DNA of 64,000 nt. Source: Mesaphorura yosii. Lineage: Eukaryota > Arthropoda > Collembola > Poduromorpha > Tullbergiidae. The position numbers and the translations under genes are program-made. The notes under the pieces are model-generated. The model saw only the letters and a list, made by a program, of their open reading frames with translations. It made no database searches and was not told where the DNA came from. The stretch lies in the NCBI GenBank assembly GCA_009869945.1, contig WIXG01000317.1, positions 1-64,000 on the forward strand, written 5' to 3'. Shown here one piece after another: positions 46,486-64,000 of the stretch (position 1 is its first letter; each line of letters opens with the position of its first letter).

Positions 46486-47381
46486 TTGAAGGCTTTGGAG
46501 GTCTTACTATACAAAGACTACGTACGTCCAATACGTACTTCAGTGCTTGAAGAAGGTCTGGGCGTTCCTTCATGTAATTTGAGGGTCAGATTTGACCCGG
46601 TGACAAGCTTTGCGTCATTCATACAATTTATGGGAAGAGCCCGAAAGAATCACGCCAAGTACTTGGTCTTCCTGAGCTCGGACGAATACGACTCAGGATG
46701 CTCATTACTAAGAAGTTTCCAAAAGGTTAACTCCTCCTTGGATACCAATTTAAGAGAACACCTGAAAGACCTAATGAATGGAGTTCCGATTAACGAGATC
46801 GATGAAGATATCTGCGACTATGTACCAGATTTTTTTACCCATATGGGCTGCTAGGCGCTCAAGTTACGGGGTATACGTGCGTTTCGTTGCTATATCGGTA
46901 AGTTAATGAAATAATTTGCACACATTCTTTACCAACTGAGTGTTGAGGTGGATATTTGAACGATATTCGTTTCCAATTTTCTGCAGATATGCCAATGCAG
47001 TTCGTTGCGCACAAATCAACTGTTGGGACCGGTATGACAAGTGCTCTGTAACTGAATCAGAGCAGGTGGATGGGAGAATCCGATGCCGAGCGTCAATCAT
47101 GCTGCCATCCGGCTCTGCAGTGGGTAATTTGATTGTTAAGGTACGACAAAAATAGTAAAAACCATTCTATAGGGAATTAGAATCATGCAAAACAACGAAA
47201 CTGTGCAATATGAATGATGCTTTAGCGTGAGTACATGCCGAGTAAGCTGGTGAGGAAATCTGCCTGCATGGAAGCCTGTAAAGAGATCTATGCAAAGGGT
47301 GGATTCGATACGAATTTCCTTCCGAGAGTCTCCAACACAACTGCAGATCAGGAAAATTCCATAGCTCGTCTCAGTGTTTAA
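46486..47381 (+). pseudogene. Dicer-derived fragment: helicase C-lobe end plus dimerisation domain
   Basis: Three exons (46486-46897, 46987-47140, 47226-47381) carry Dicer sequence in the right order. The helicase part has motif V (TSVLEEGLGVPSCNL) and motif VI (QFMGRARK). The Dicer dimerisation domain (DUF283) follows with GAQVTGYTCVSLLYRY, RIRCRASIMLPSGSAV and REYMPSKLVRKSACMEACKE. It ends with a stop after IARLSV and AATAAA at 47509, so PAZ, RNase III and dsRNA-binding domains are missing, as are the N-terminal helicase motifs and a start codon. Exon 1 is out of frame across a seven-T run (46830-46836); one more T would restore it. It is most simply a truncated Dicer relic, but a rearranged mini-gene or assembly error is possible. 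Confidence 0.8.
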
Positions 47382-48629
47382 AGCCGTCATACAGAATTAA
47401 TGTGATGATTAGCACTAAGAAATTTGTAAGCACCAGCTAAATTTCACTGCCAATGTCGAACCATGTATTTTACCGCTCTATTTTGATACTTCCTTCTCAA
47501 ATCATGGAAATAAAATCATTGAATAAAAAATACATAAAATAATCATGTTGAATTCAAAATAGTATGAGACGATGTGAAGTGCGCCTGGTGAGCCATTGAA
47601 AATTAAAAACTTTCCCACTGGGTCAATTTCATCCGGCTCCTGCCCAAAATTGCACATGGTATAATCTAAAATGAGAGCAGCGATCACGAACTTTTGCTTT
47701 CGCATGGAAGACCACGAGCAGTTCGCATAAACGAAAGAAAGAGATGTACTGCTTCTAACCCGGTGTCCCAATAAACCCAATTCGAGCCGAAACGGGTTTA
47801 TGCCAGTCCTCATTTTCCCATTCTGTTTTGCATTGACATTATTACTTACTTTAATCATGACATTAACTTATTGGCGCGTGGGAGGCTGCGAGACAGATAC
47901 CGGGAAAGGCTGAGACTTCTCTCCCAACACGCTTCGACGAATCGAAATGTGTTGAAATTGAATTACCGACGTGCTTTGAGATTTTGACATGTCGATCAAG
48001 TCAAGTCGTTGCTGTTGTTTTGACTTCAATTACACATCGTGAATCGGAATGAAATGGCAGGAATTCAGACAGAAATAAATCGTTCCGCCTGAATCATAAT
48101 GAGTTCAATATTTTCTTTTGAGTCATTGACTGTATGCCATAGTAAATATTTCAAGTCAAAGCCAACATTGCGAGACGAAAAATCGGAGTGACACGTTTGT
48201 CGCTGTACCAGCACACTGGCAGAAGCAGACTGAACGATAGACGTGCAACGCTCCGCTTTCGAGATTCTGTAATCCGCTCTTGAAGAAGAGAGCATCACAC
48301 TTTTCCGTAAATATTTTTATGCAGGATCTGGGCTATATTTGCAAGATGAAATGAGATCATGCATTCATTCATTCAAATCCGCCCAATTTGTCTATTAATT
48401 TTGCCTCACGTCGTTTATGTTGCGTTCGCCAATCCTCAAATAAACGACTTTCCGCCAGTTAACCCATTTTCGTTTCGCCGGGATTCGGCAGCAGTTTGCT
48501 TTCTTTGTCCATTCCGATACAAAACGAACTCATTCTCAGATTTTGCCTTCTGGCGTCAGGTGAAGTTCTTTTCAGTTACGTGAAACGCTTGACTTTTGAC
48601 TCCCGAAGCAATTTGTGATTAAGTCAATC
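47382..48629. other. Intergenic region before the lysyl oxidase gene
   Basis: Contains AATAAA signals at 47509-47514 and 47522-47527. A plus-strand frame at 48359-48583 starts with a hydrophobic leader (MHSFIQIRPICLLILPHVVY) but has no further support and may be 5' UTR of the next gene. Confidence 0.45.
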
Positions 48630-51887
<3,258 letters not shown>

Positions 51888-52079
51888 GACACAATGATCG
51901 CTTCTGATCTGTACGGATGGCAAACTGGCTCCACAAGAAACGAGGTGAAAGTATGCACACAACGCGGTGAAATTTACTAAAGTAGAGAGAAAGCATTGTT
52001 CTCAGCTCAGTAGAGCATTGATCAGTATTCGATTTGTGATACGAATGGTATTTTCTGCTGCTGCTGCGAAAAGATACTG

Positions 52080-52085
52080 AATAAA
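52080..52085 (+). terminator. Poly(A) signal of the lysyl oxidase gene
   Basis: AATAAA about 190 bases past the stop codon. Confidence 0.65.
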
Positions 52086-52188
52086 ACTTGCAGGGTTGAA
52101 TGATTGGACCATTAAACGCAGAAGTCAAAAGTTTCAGATTTTTGATTTTATTGAAAAACGATAGAGCGCAGTAAGCTTGTCCTATATC

Positions 52189-52250
52189 ATGGAATGCTTT
52201 TACCTTTTGCTGGGCTTGATTCTTTGTGATTCTGGCTTAACGCATTACAA
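52189..52250 (+). CDS. Candidate signal-peptide first exon
   Basis: ATG opens MECFYLLLGLILCDSGLTHY, a compact signal peptide, and runs into a consensus donor (AA|GTACGT). The phase (two bases carried) does not fit the next candidate exon at 53173, which would then hit TAA at once, so the downstream partner is unknown. It could be a chance match. Confidence 0.25.
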
Positions 52251-53172
52251 GTACGTATTACAAATTAAATTAATTTAAGAGGGTGAAATAGCAATTGGTA
52301 TGACAGGACAGAAATGTTACACATGATTATCTTCGCACGGTCCAGAAGTATTACCGTAACACAATTGTAGTTCTTATATTTAGACATTACTTACGCTAAA
52401 TTATATAAGTTAGACTCTCGTAGTACAGCACACCCTTCAAAAGTCAATACAATCAATCCAGTTCAATTCAATACGTCCAGCAAGAGGTACAATAAAATAT
52501 AGACACTCTGTACATGATTCATGATACACGCGTCATTTTACAATACAATGAAATTAAATAATCACATTTCTTTTCATTTTCATGTGTAATTGCAATTCAT
52601 AATGCGTATTGAAAATAAGTTTGTCTTGTGCGATTTCACAACACACGCAGACAATAAAAGTAGAAAATTCCACCCTGAGAATCAGATAATTTAAACCCGG
52701 CTCCATTATCCTGTGACTGTCACACCCGCATAAAGTCGACTTCCATCACGACAGAATTGCACAGCGTCAGAAAATATGCAAAGATGTCATCTAAAACAAA
52801 CTTACTCCAATTGGAATAAATCTAATCCAATGGCATATAACGCCATTCCACAATTCGCACTAAAATGAACGAGTCGGTTAACTTCTTTCTTCTCAAAGTA
52901 GTATTTTACAAAGGTGGCGAAAGCAAGTGTCAGTGTATGCAGGAATTAACTCGCTCATGCGCCTCGAACCAATGAATACGTACGCATTATTAAAAAACGA
53001 GAGTCGGGACACAGTTTGACGGTTCATTAATACGTATAATCTTATACTTATTCAGCTATTAGCGTTTATAGTCATTTTAATACTACAAGTTACTAGTACA
53101 AGTAGAAATCCTACAGCTCAACTAATTCTAACTCCTTACAATATCGTCGACTTAACGTAGTTTTGCTTTCAG

Positions 53173-53763
53173 ATTTTCAAAATAATAACTCAGATGAACA
53201 AATGCAGAAAAGCAAGAGAAATAAACAGAACGAAAATGACTACGGAGCCAGTGGTAAATATAAGACTGAATAAAGAAACGGAAGTCTTCTCATATGAAAG
53301 TAATGAAATTGCGAGCACATCTAATTTGATCATGAAATCCAACGCAGTTGTTTTCGCCTTCGCCCCTCTGCTAATGAGCTCGGCCACACCACAAAGCTTG
53401 AATGATAGGCAAGGGACAGTGAAAGCGAGGTAACTATCGGATACTTAATACGTTCATTGTCTCGTCCTCTGTAGCACAAATGAGTCAATGAAGGCAGATC
53501 GAGTTTCAACGACGGTTTGTAACTGTGGTTTTGCCAACGCTAAACAGGGAAGCGAAATTGGAGTACCAATATTAATTAAGCGATCCAGTAAATATGATCA
53601 AATCCTGAGCCGAACCAACTCAGCCCAACCTCGTTCACATCTGCACCCTACGAAATTCTCATTCGACAGTGGGTGCAATGTCAGCCATAGCACACGGTAT
53701 TATCAAAAACAATCATTAATCACGCTTAAACTGAAAATTCAGCGCAGAAGGAACAAAAGTTAG
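53173..53763 (+). CDS. Possible two-exon uncharacterised gene
   Basis: Two open blocks share matched splice sites: 53173-53431 between a pyrimidine-rich acceptor and AG|GTAACT, and about 53475-53763 after CTCTGTAG, joined in phase across a 43-base gap that is short for an intron. The second block has VCNCGFANAK, loosely like the pre-protease region of secreted serine proteases, but no protease domain follows before TAG. Antisense frames are also partly open. Treat as weak. Confidence 0.2.
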
Positions 53764-54842
53764 AGAAGTCGTCCGAATCCCATAAATAAATGAATCGCAC
53801 TCAGTCCTTAAAATGAGTACGAGCACACTGATCCTCTAACATTTGCCCGTGAAACCATTAAGTCCGATAGTCCGCTCTCATTAAGCCTTGTTTCTTTGTT
53901 TGTTGCATCCGTCTGATTGATTCATTAGTCAAATCTACCGTGTGGAGTTCAAGGATACAATATGAAAAATAAAGCAGAACACAAAATGAGCTAAATGCAT
54001 GCACGAGTAAATGCTTTCCTACTAAGCGTACCAAAAACGCTACAAACCAATTTAGGTGAACATTGGCTAAATATTTTGGATTTTTTTCCCTTGCAAATTA
54101 ATATTCAGTAACAAAAGATGGGCTGACTCCTTTGAGATCGACAAAGCAAATTAAATCACAAATGTAGACAGAAACTCTCGAAAGTCGAAGCTCGAGACTT
54201 ACTACAATTGTGGACTCGTCATCGAATTAGTTTGTCCATAAAGAAGTTTTGTAAGCTCCATTTCACCCGACCACAAGCCTTCGTGTGACCAAAACTAATG
54301 AAAAGTTCATTGTTCCAAGTTCTTGACCAGCGTAGGACAGATTGCTTGATTTGCATCAGGACATGACGAAAGAATGGCAAGACTAGGACTAGTTACAAAC
54401 TTGCGTTCTTCGTGACCAGTCAGTTGGGACGAACCGCAGTGCCTGAGTTTTCTTGTAGAAATGCTGCGGGAGTAGTACGACGATGAATCCGGAAATTTGC
54501 ATGGGTCCCCCTTCACTTACTTGCCGAGTATTGTATGGTTCCCTATCAACTAACACTGACCACGAAAAGACAAAGGTGGCGACGAATGGATTTCGTACAC
54601 AAGTGGGAAAATTGCAAAGGTTTTGGCTCTCAGGAGTGAATCAGGCTAGAAGAAGATTAGAGAATGGCAAAGGACATATCCTGCAAAACATCGAAATCAA
54701 CTTTCCCTGGCTGGTGCTTGTGTTGCCGGAATACTGCTAGTCTTCTTCTGCTGTAAATTCAGAAGCCTCAATTAACTATATTGGCTACTTTTCACTCATG
54801 CATTTTCTAACTTTTAGCCGTAAAGGAAATGTAAGGACTCAC
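53764..54842. other. 3' flank of the GRK gene, possible last exon
   Basis: On minus, an acceptor-like tract ending CTCCCGCAG at about 54463 precedes a 24-codon frame that begins HFYKKTQALRFVP and ends in TAG; it would join the GRK frame in phase. If this exon is not used, reading through the 54843 donor gives a stop after 14 codons. A plus-strand 85-codon ORF at 54483-54740 overlaps and is unsupported. Confidence 0.35.
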
Positions 54843-58021
<3,179 letters not shown>

Positions 58022-61000
58022 CTGCAAGGAATAATCCCATTAGCATTTAATCACAGACTGTCATTTGAGTAAACGGTGACGTGTGGCTTTCTTTCTACTT
58101 TCCCTTCTGCTCAAAACATGCATGGAAGCAAGGCGGCGAATGTGTGGACAAAGTTCCAGAGTCGGAGAGTGCAAGACTCGCAAGGTTAGACTGAAGGCTA
58201 TGTTGTAAAGAAAACGGGGAAACTTGTGACTGTCCATTACCAGCGTGTCTCCTCCAACGAGATATGAGCGCAATGAAAGCAAGCGGCAAGAAGGCCCATC
58301 GCTGAAATCTGCAATTCCATGCTGGCATGTCTACGCGATATTTGCACATTGTATTGGAAATATGAAAGTCAAAGTTCAGTGAATAAATGGCGTATGATGT
58401 GAACGTCAAGGATGCACGGGCATGTTATTCGGGACATTACTCGGTCCGACAAAGCATGAATAATTAAATAAACAGCGAGATTGATTCACAGACGGCCAAA
58501 AGCTGCACACTTAAAGGCACGTCAGTGAGACTTGCTACTGTGGCTAACCTTGTAGCTTTCTGAAATTCTAATATCCATCTATGACATGAGAACTTCCACA
58601 GCGCGTGCCCCGAGAAAAATTTAATTTTTGATTACCATAAGAAAGAAAAGGTATCACCAGTCCCTCAAACCAAACTATGGCGTAAATAGAAGTCGAGTTG
58701 CCACTGTCATTACATTACATGGATAACACCGTGGCCGCGGCGTGCCGTACGTGCACGTTGCAATGAAGCCGGACTTGTCGAGTTCTCAAACTGGCGAAAT
58801 TTCCATGTAAAAAGTACCAACTCCGAAATCCTTATCCCTGCATCATCTCGATACAATTTATTCGTACCGCTGTCTGCTTGCTAGCATAGCTTGCTTTGTT
58901 GCACACACGATTCGAATTGGAAATAAAGCCACGAGCGCAATTAGCGAGAAAGTACTATGGGATCAGACTCTGTGCCCAGCCATGGAATTTCTCCATCTCG
59001 TCTATTTACTCTTCTACAGTCACTTTCATATCCCATTAATTCGAAAGAATGTCCCACGGCAATGTTTCTCCGAAAGTAATATAGCACTCTAGTCTATCAA
59101 AGCTACTATCATCAGACTCTCCGTCGTTGTTGCTTGAGTACGAATGTTCTGAGCAAATTGCAAGTTCTCACCTTCCCTTCAACTTTGCAAGCGCCGTAAC
59201 TTGATCCATTTAATTTAGCACGGCTAATGTGCACTTGTGTAGACTTTGCTGCCGCAGATGTTCCGCTGCGTTTATACTTTTACCATCTAAACTCAAATAA
59301 AACTGCCTAAATTAAAATTTCTGGGAAGCACTTTCCATTATCAAATTCTCATGCCTACTTTTTGTTTCAAGAACTCAAACTCAATTTCTCCATCATTTTT
59401 CTACCTATTGTGTCTCACTTATCCGCCTTTTTCGTTATTTTTCTATTTCTTTGTGTTTGACATGTGTCAATCAATGACCCGTGTAGTTATAGGAAGTGGT
59501 GTCGCACCTTATTCCAGGTACAAAGTGCACATCACAACACATACTCCAGATCGACTGTCCGTCTAAATCGGTCATCGAAAGGGACTTTCATTCAGGTTTT
59601 AATTTGGCTGAAGGTGGTCAATTGAGACCTGACAATTTCTTGACCTGAGGCCTTTATGAAAATGGACTCTAAAGTTATTAACGGGAAAGTGGCAAGCACT
59701 TAAGTACTTCAATGTGCAAAATATAAATGAATTATGTGCTTATGAGTACGAGTTCATTCTCAGAGCCAATAAAAATGAGTTACAACCTAATAACAATGGA
59801 ACATAAAATGTTTTCAATGTACCACACTCATCGGCTTTGGGCCTTGCACCCGGCTATTTAGACGTTTGGACGAAGGAGGCCCGATATCAAACAAATCGGA
59901 ACAAATCAAGGCAATCGCCAATGCCGCCAATGTGATTGCAGAGAAGAGCGGGCTTAACAATATCAGTCAGTAAATTATTTCTATTTAAGCAGCTTACGTT
60001 TTGCATTCTCGGCACTAACTACTTGGAAAATGAGTTTATTAGTTACCTTCTCTTGCTTTAAGGTAGACAGTATTTGCAACAATATTCTCCAGTTCCATGA
60101 GTTCCAGGATTGCAGCAGTTGTTGATTATGCAGCGACTGCAGAAACGTAGGATTGACGAACAGTTGACCCATCAACTGGATACAATCAGCTATACGGTAG
60201 TTTTGCTATTTGGACATGAACGTTGCCGGGACCGACGGACTGAAGTGTTGAAAGAGTCAATACTGGTCGCCAATTGTTCTGCAGTTGGTACGTCGAATAT
60301 TAAGTAGATCCAAGGAGTTTAAAAATTGTAGAGCCAATTTCTTTGTAATATCTGATTTGATTCAAATTCAACGACTTTCGTTATTGTGACGCAACTCCTT
60401 GATGAATGATGTCGTTCTTGGTCCATTTACAGGAGGAATTCCTAATATTCGGTGTCGACTAAATTCCAGTCTCTACGTTATCTCATTATTTACCAAAATG
60501 GCTATTGGATTTGGCAATTTTAGTATTCAGAATATACTTGCTTCTATTTCGGACGATATTGCAGATGATTCAATTTCAACCAGTTGAGCCCAGGTCAAGT
60601 AGTAGTTGGAGTTTTGTTGGAAATCGGCAAGTCCAATGCTTAATGAATGTGGTTGGTTGTATAATTGAAGTGCTAAACCATTGGCGTTTTCCAGGAACTT
60701 AGAAGTGTCCAAAGACAAGTTGATCAATCATAAGTTAATACTAGAACTTGGTTCTTAGGTTGTTTGTACCTATCGAGTCCTGCAATCGTCCTGATTTGAA
60801 TAAAAAGTTGCCAACTTTCTTTATAGTCGAATTCACGGAATTTATGAACTTGTATTTTGTTTCTTCACGTAGTGGTTCACAATTTCAGATGACTCTTCAA
60901 AGTTGACCAGGACCAAGGACGACCAGAATTCAACTGATGAGCGTGCAGACCAAATCTCAATCAATTGTAGGACTCAAATGATTGGTCACGCTCACTCGTG

Positions 61001-61616
61001 CACTTGAAGAATCGGAATCGGAAGAAATGTTTTTTAAAAATTCACGATAAAGTAAAGCGATGAATGGATTGAAAGTGTGTTTTACGTGCTTTTGCGATCA
61101 CTTGATGTATTGTGCTTTTGTACGTGTGAGGTGATGTTAACGAACGAGAAGACCACACAGACCGATGATGAACTCGTTAGATGTTGGTTTGTGACTGAAC
61201 TGAAGAAGACGAGTTAACCGTGTCTTTCATGTCCGAGTGGGATGTGCAGATAGAATGGATGGATAGAGAACCAGAGAACCAATTTTGCTATTTGAGGTAA
61301 ACTCTAGTCGAGTCGAGTAAAAGAGCCTGACTCTCTGACTGTGACTGGATGGAGTCTAGAGTCTAGCAAGTCTAGCTGCTGGTGTACGAGAGAAGGAAGT
61401 AAGAAGGATAAAATATTCTACAAGGAAGTTTTTACTCTAAAAATTCTGAAAACCGAATTTTCAACCAGAAAGGTTTTCTCACTGAGCCAAGCAGAAATGC
61501 AAACGTCACATGTGTACGCAGAGCGAGACCGAGATCTGTACTGCACACACGACTGGTGCGTATGAAAACATGGAGAAAGGTGCTTTTAAAGGCTTAACAC
61601 CGCAGATAAGAGTTTT
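58022..61616. other. Sparse region upstream of the GRK gene
   Basis: About 3.6 kb that should contain or flank the missing GRK first exon. A minus-strand candidate at 59168-59205 (ATG...GGGAAG|GTGAGA) ends in the wrong phase and was not accepted. No other gene is evident. Confidence 0.4.
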
Positions 61617-61727
61617 ATGGCTGTTGGAGTTGGAGCTGGAAGGATGTTACTTGCGATTCTCGGCCTGATGTTACACGTTTGTTTCGCTACCCCAGTCGAT
61701 ATTGGCAGAAGTAAGCCAAAACCAAAG
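61617..61727 (+). CDS. Signal-peptide first exon of an unknown secreted protein
   Basis: ATG opens MAVGVGAGRMLLAILGLMLH, continuing VCFATPVDIG, a convincing signal peptide with likely cleavage near FA|TP. The frame meets two donors: A|GTAAGC after 61710 and AAG|GTAACG after 61727. The first fits consensus better. No downstream exon was identified before RpL39, so the gene may extend through the sparse 62-63 kb region or beyond. Confidence 0.45.
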
Positions 61728-63286
61728 GTAACGTCGCGTCGCGGAATGTTGAGTTGAAGGAAAGCAGCACGCTACGGTGTTTTTACGAAAGGTATGAAAA
61801 ATCGCAAAATACTTAAAGATCCAGGAAAGACACCGCATTCATCTTGCAAAAGACTACGACTTCGACTCGACTCTCTCTGCATTCTGACTCCCAGACATGA
61901 ATGACTATGGCTAGGTGTTAGTTGACTAGCATCGCACGGGCAGTGGCAGTGCGCCATGCCACTTTCCCTCTAAGGTTTTATGAGCTGCTATGTATTCCGA
62001 GGAAATGGATACGACCACTGCAGCGTAGCCAAGCCAAAAATCAACTAGTCCGACCCCACTCACTGACGATACACGGTAAGCATCTTTCTCGGAGAAACAG
62101 AAAGTTCGAGCTGTAAGTAATGCGTCGTGCCAATATTCTGCATTGAAGCAGTAATAAAATAATTCCAGCGCACATTACAGGGCAATCATAGCTGGAAAAA
62201 CAATCTTTCAGGCCCATTACGACGCGCAGAAAATATAACAAAAGTGAAAAAGCCCAGTTTAATGGCTGCCACTCCATCAATCACAATCATTTAACATGGA
62301 GCGATGGAACATGATACTCCTTTCATCCTCAGGACATGGCTAATGAGACAGTAAACTAGCAGTTACAAGATCACTCGGAGGGATATTGGAACTCTGCCTG
62401 ACAAGGCCACGAGTCAAAACCTTCTATTTCCATTTCCCAAAACGAAATCATTGTGTTTGCTGAAACCTTTCTCTCTCTTTTTTCACCAATAATGAAACGA
62501 CAACCTGCCCCAGCAGTACGATGTCTGCCGTCTGCTGTTTCCTCTTTATTTTTAAGATTCAGAGTGCGAAAAGGCGACATACGGCACGAAATCATGCAAG
62601 ACCATCTCTTTCGAATTAAAGCGTCTCCATTCTCCAACCTCAAGTATTCTAGGAGGAATTCTCTGAGCGTATTGTGCGCCTGGAACACTGAGCGTTCTAG
62701 CGCAAAGATCTTGCGTCTTACAACACCTTCTTTTCATTCACTCTCGTCCGTACTCCCAATAGGACACTAGCAAAAGTCATCCCGTCCTGCCTCGCCTCCT
62801 GCCTCTTGCTCGTAAACGCACGACTCTTACGATAATGACATAAATGTATTACACCGCCACCGAGCAGCCATGACACGCTCAGCACAACGGCTTCCCCGTG
62901 CTTTCCGTCCCAAAACACGAACCTAAACATGAGTTTCCAACTTGCGAATTTTGGTATTCCGACTCGCCTCCTGTCAAGCCATGCAGGTTCCAGTGCATTG
63001 TGTGGAGGTAGCCAGCAAAACGTCATCTGTAATTCTGGGAGCGTCACTTTAGGACATGGGCACGAAATGGAAATAGCAATACGAACTGCCAAACTTCATC
63101 GCATGCCAATATCATCTCCGAAATCGAGCCAGGAAGTTCTTCAGCGGTTTCAATTAATGTTCACACATAAAGCAGAATGTCTCCACAGAACGATAACTTT
63201 TTCAGTTTATTATCATATTAACCAATTTTATAATGGGTTAAGAATGCAACAATACATAAGACTGTAAAATGTAGTTGGCGATCTTC
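61728..63286. other. Region between the signal-peptide exon and RpL39
   Basis: Several overlapping open frames of about 60-125 codons on both strands, none with recognisable composition or splice support. Confidence 0.4.
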
Positions 63287-64000
63287 TTACAGCTTGAGCT
63301 TGGTTCTACGCCAGTGACGCCTCTTCGCGTTATACCTGTAAAGATGGAAATACAAATGAATCAGAATGACATGAACAACATAGCTAGTTTAGCCGACGGA
63401 GGATTCCAGGCGGAAAATTTAGATTTATGACTCACAATTTATTAATACTTAGCCACTACAGGTTTTGTTCTAAGCGTGCAGATCGCTCAAACAAAATCAT
63501 AAGTAGCTTTTAAATATAATGAACTGCATTGACAGGGTACGTGGCCACGTTAAACAGGCTAAGGCTGAACAAGTTGCATTAAGTGGTCGCACAAGAAACT
63601 ATCTACCGCTATTTGCAAGTCCAGACTTTAACTATTTAATTGACTTAGCAAGAAAAAGCTATCCCAACCTAAGCACCAGAATACTAGCCCTATTTACTAA
63701 TTCTGGCTGTTAGGTATTTCTATTAGAAAATGTGGTACCTTTGGGGATATGCATTTCCTCTTTAGAAGGAGATGTTTCTGGTGATGGGTCCAAATTACTA
63801 CGATAGTTTTTACCTCTAGCTAAGGTGGTTGAGGAGTAGATTCACAACCAAACTCGAAATAGCCAACAAGCTCACATAGATGTCAAATTTAAATTTATAT
63901 CGACTTACCGAATGGTATTTCCAGTTTTCATACGAATCCATTGTGGAATGGGACGATTTTGATTCAACTTCTTCGCCAATTTTCGCTTGATGCGAAATGT
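63287..64000 (-). CDS. RpL39: 60S ribosomal protein L39 (eL39), 5' end off the window
   Basis: eL39 is a 51-residue basic protein lining the ribosomal exit tunnel. The last exon (63335-63287) gives [15 protein letters not shown] and stop; the previous exon (from the right edge to 63909) gives [19 protein letters not shown] and [12 protein letters not shown]. The junction (CG|G) restores Arg in phase. This matches the highly conserved family nearly throughout; only the first four or so residues are missing. Unusual relative to most animals are KKLNQN for KKQKQN and the final KLKL for KLGL. The 573-base intron has no feature I can identify. Confidence 0.96.

Noticed and set aside
53190-53433. 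Opposed open frames on both strands
   Set aside because: Both are open mainly through low stop density; only the plus one has splice-site support and even that is weak.
59168-59205. Candidate first exon of the GRK gene (short ATG exon before GTGAGA)
   Set aside because: It ends in phase 2, but the next exon needs phase 1; joining gives an immediate stop.

Overview
The window is arthropod nuclear DNA, most likely pancrustacean (crustacean, springtail or other hexapod). It is AT-rich, its genes are split by GT-AG introns from about 50 bases to several kilobases, and it carries arthropod-specific genes: a Rebers-Riddiford-type cuticular protein, a CYP302A1 (disembodied) ecdysteroid P450, a CLIP-domain serine protease homolog and a secreted histidine-rich protein. 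I cannot name the species. Gene models were built by hand from reading frames, splice consensus, phase agreement and remembered family sequences; no search was run.

Layout. 0-7 kb: the tail of an unknown gene, a minimal TACC coiled-coil gene (minus), sialic acid synthase NANS (plus, with a repeat-flanked insertion in intron 3), and chaperonin subunit CCT7 (minus). 9-16 kb: a novel-looking type II membrane protein with a leucine-rich ectodomain (plus), a His-rich secreted protein (minus, clear TATA box), and the C11orf54 ester hydrolase (plus). 16-29 kb: a large cuticular gene on minus whose first exon probably lies about 6.5 kb upstream of the second, then gene-poor DNA. 29-37.6 kb: a tiny secreted ORF, CYP302A1 (minus) and a CLIP-domain protease homolog that has lost its catalytic triad (plus). 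38-47.4 kb: a LAP2/thymopoietin-like inner-nuclear-membrane protein (minus), head to head with WDR36/UTP21 (plus), then a HIGD2A-type protein and a Dicer-derived fragment. 48-58 kb: a lysyl oxidase-like enzyme with two SRCR domains (plus) and a GRK4/5/6-class GPCR kinase (minus). 58-64 kb: sparse DNA with one signal-peptide exon, then RpL39 (minus) running off the right edge.

The genes form no single pathway; they are a normal mixture of housekeeping and cuticle or moulting genes. Many neighbours are divergent or convergent pairs that share promoter or 3' space. The strongest items for follow-up are the cysteine-free leucine-rich type II membrane protein with a furin-like site (9.4-12 kb), the LAP2-like double LEM architecture in an arthropod, the triad-less CLIP protease homolog, the Dicer remnant, and two apparent one-base frame breaks, both at or next to homopolymer runs (42.6 and 46.8 kb), which may be assembly errors.
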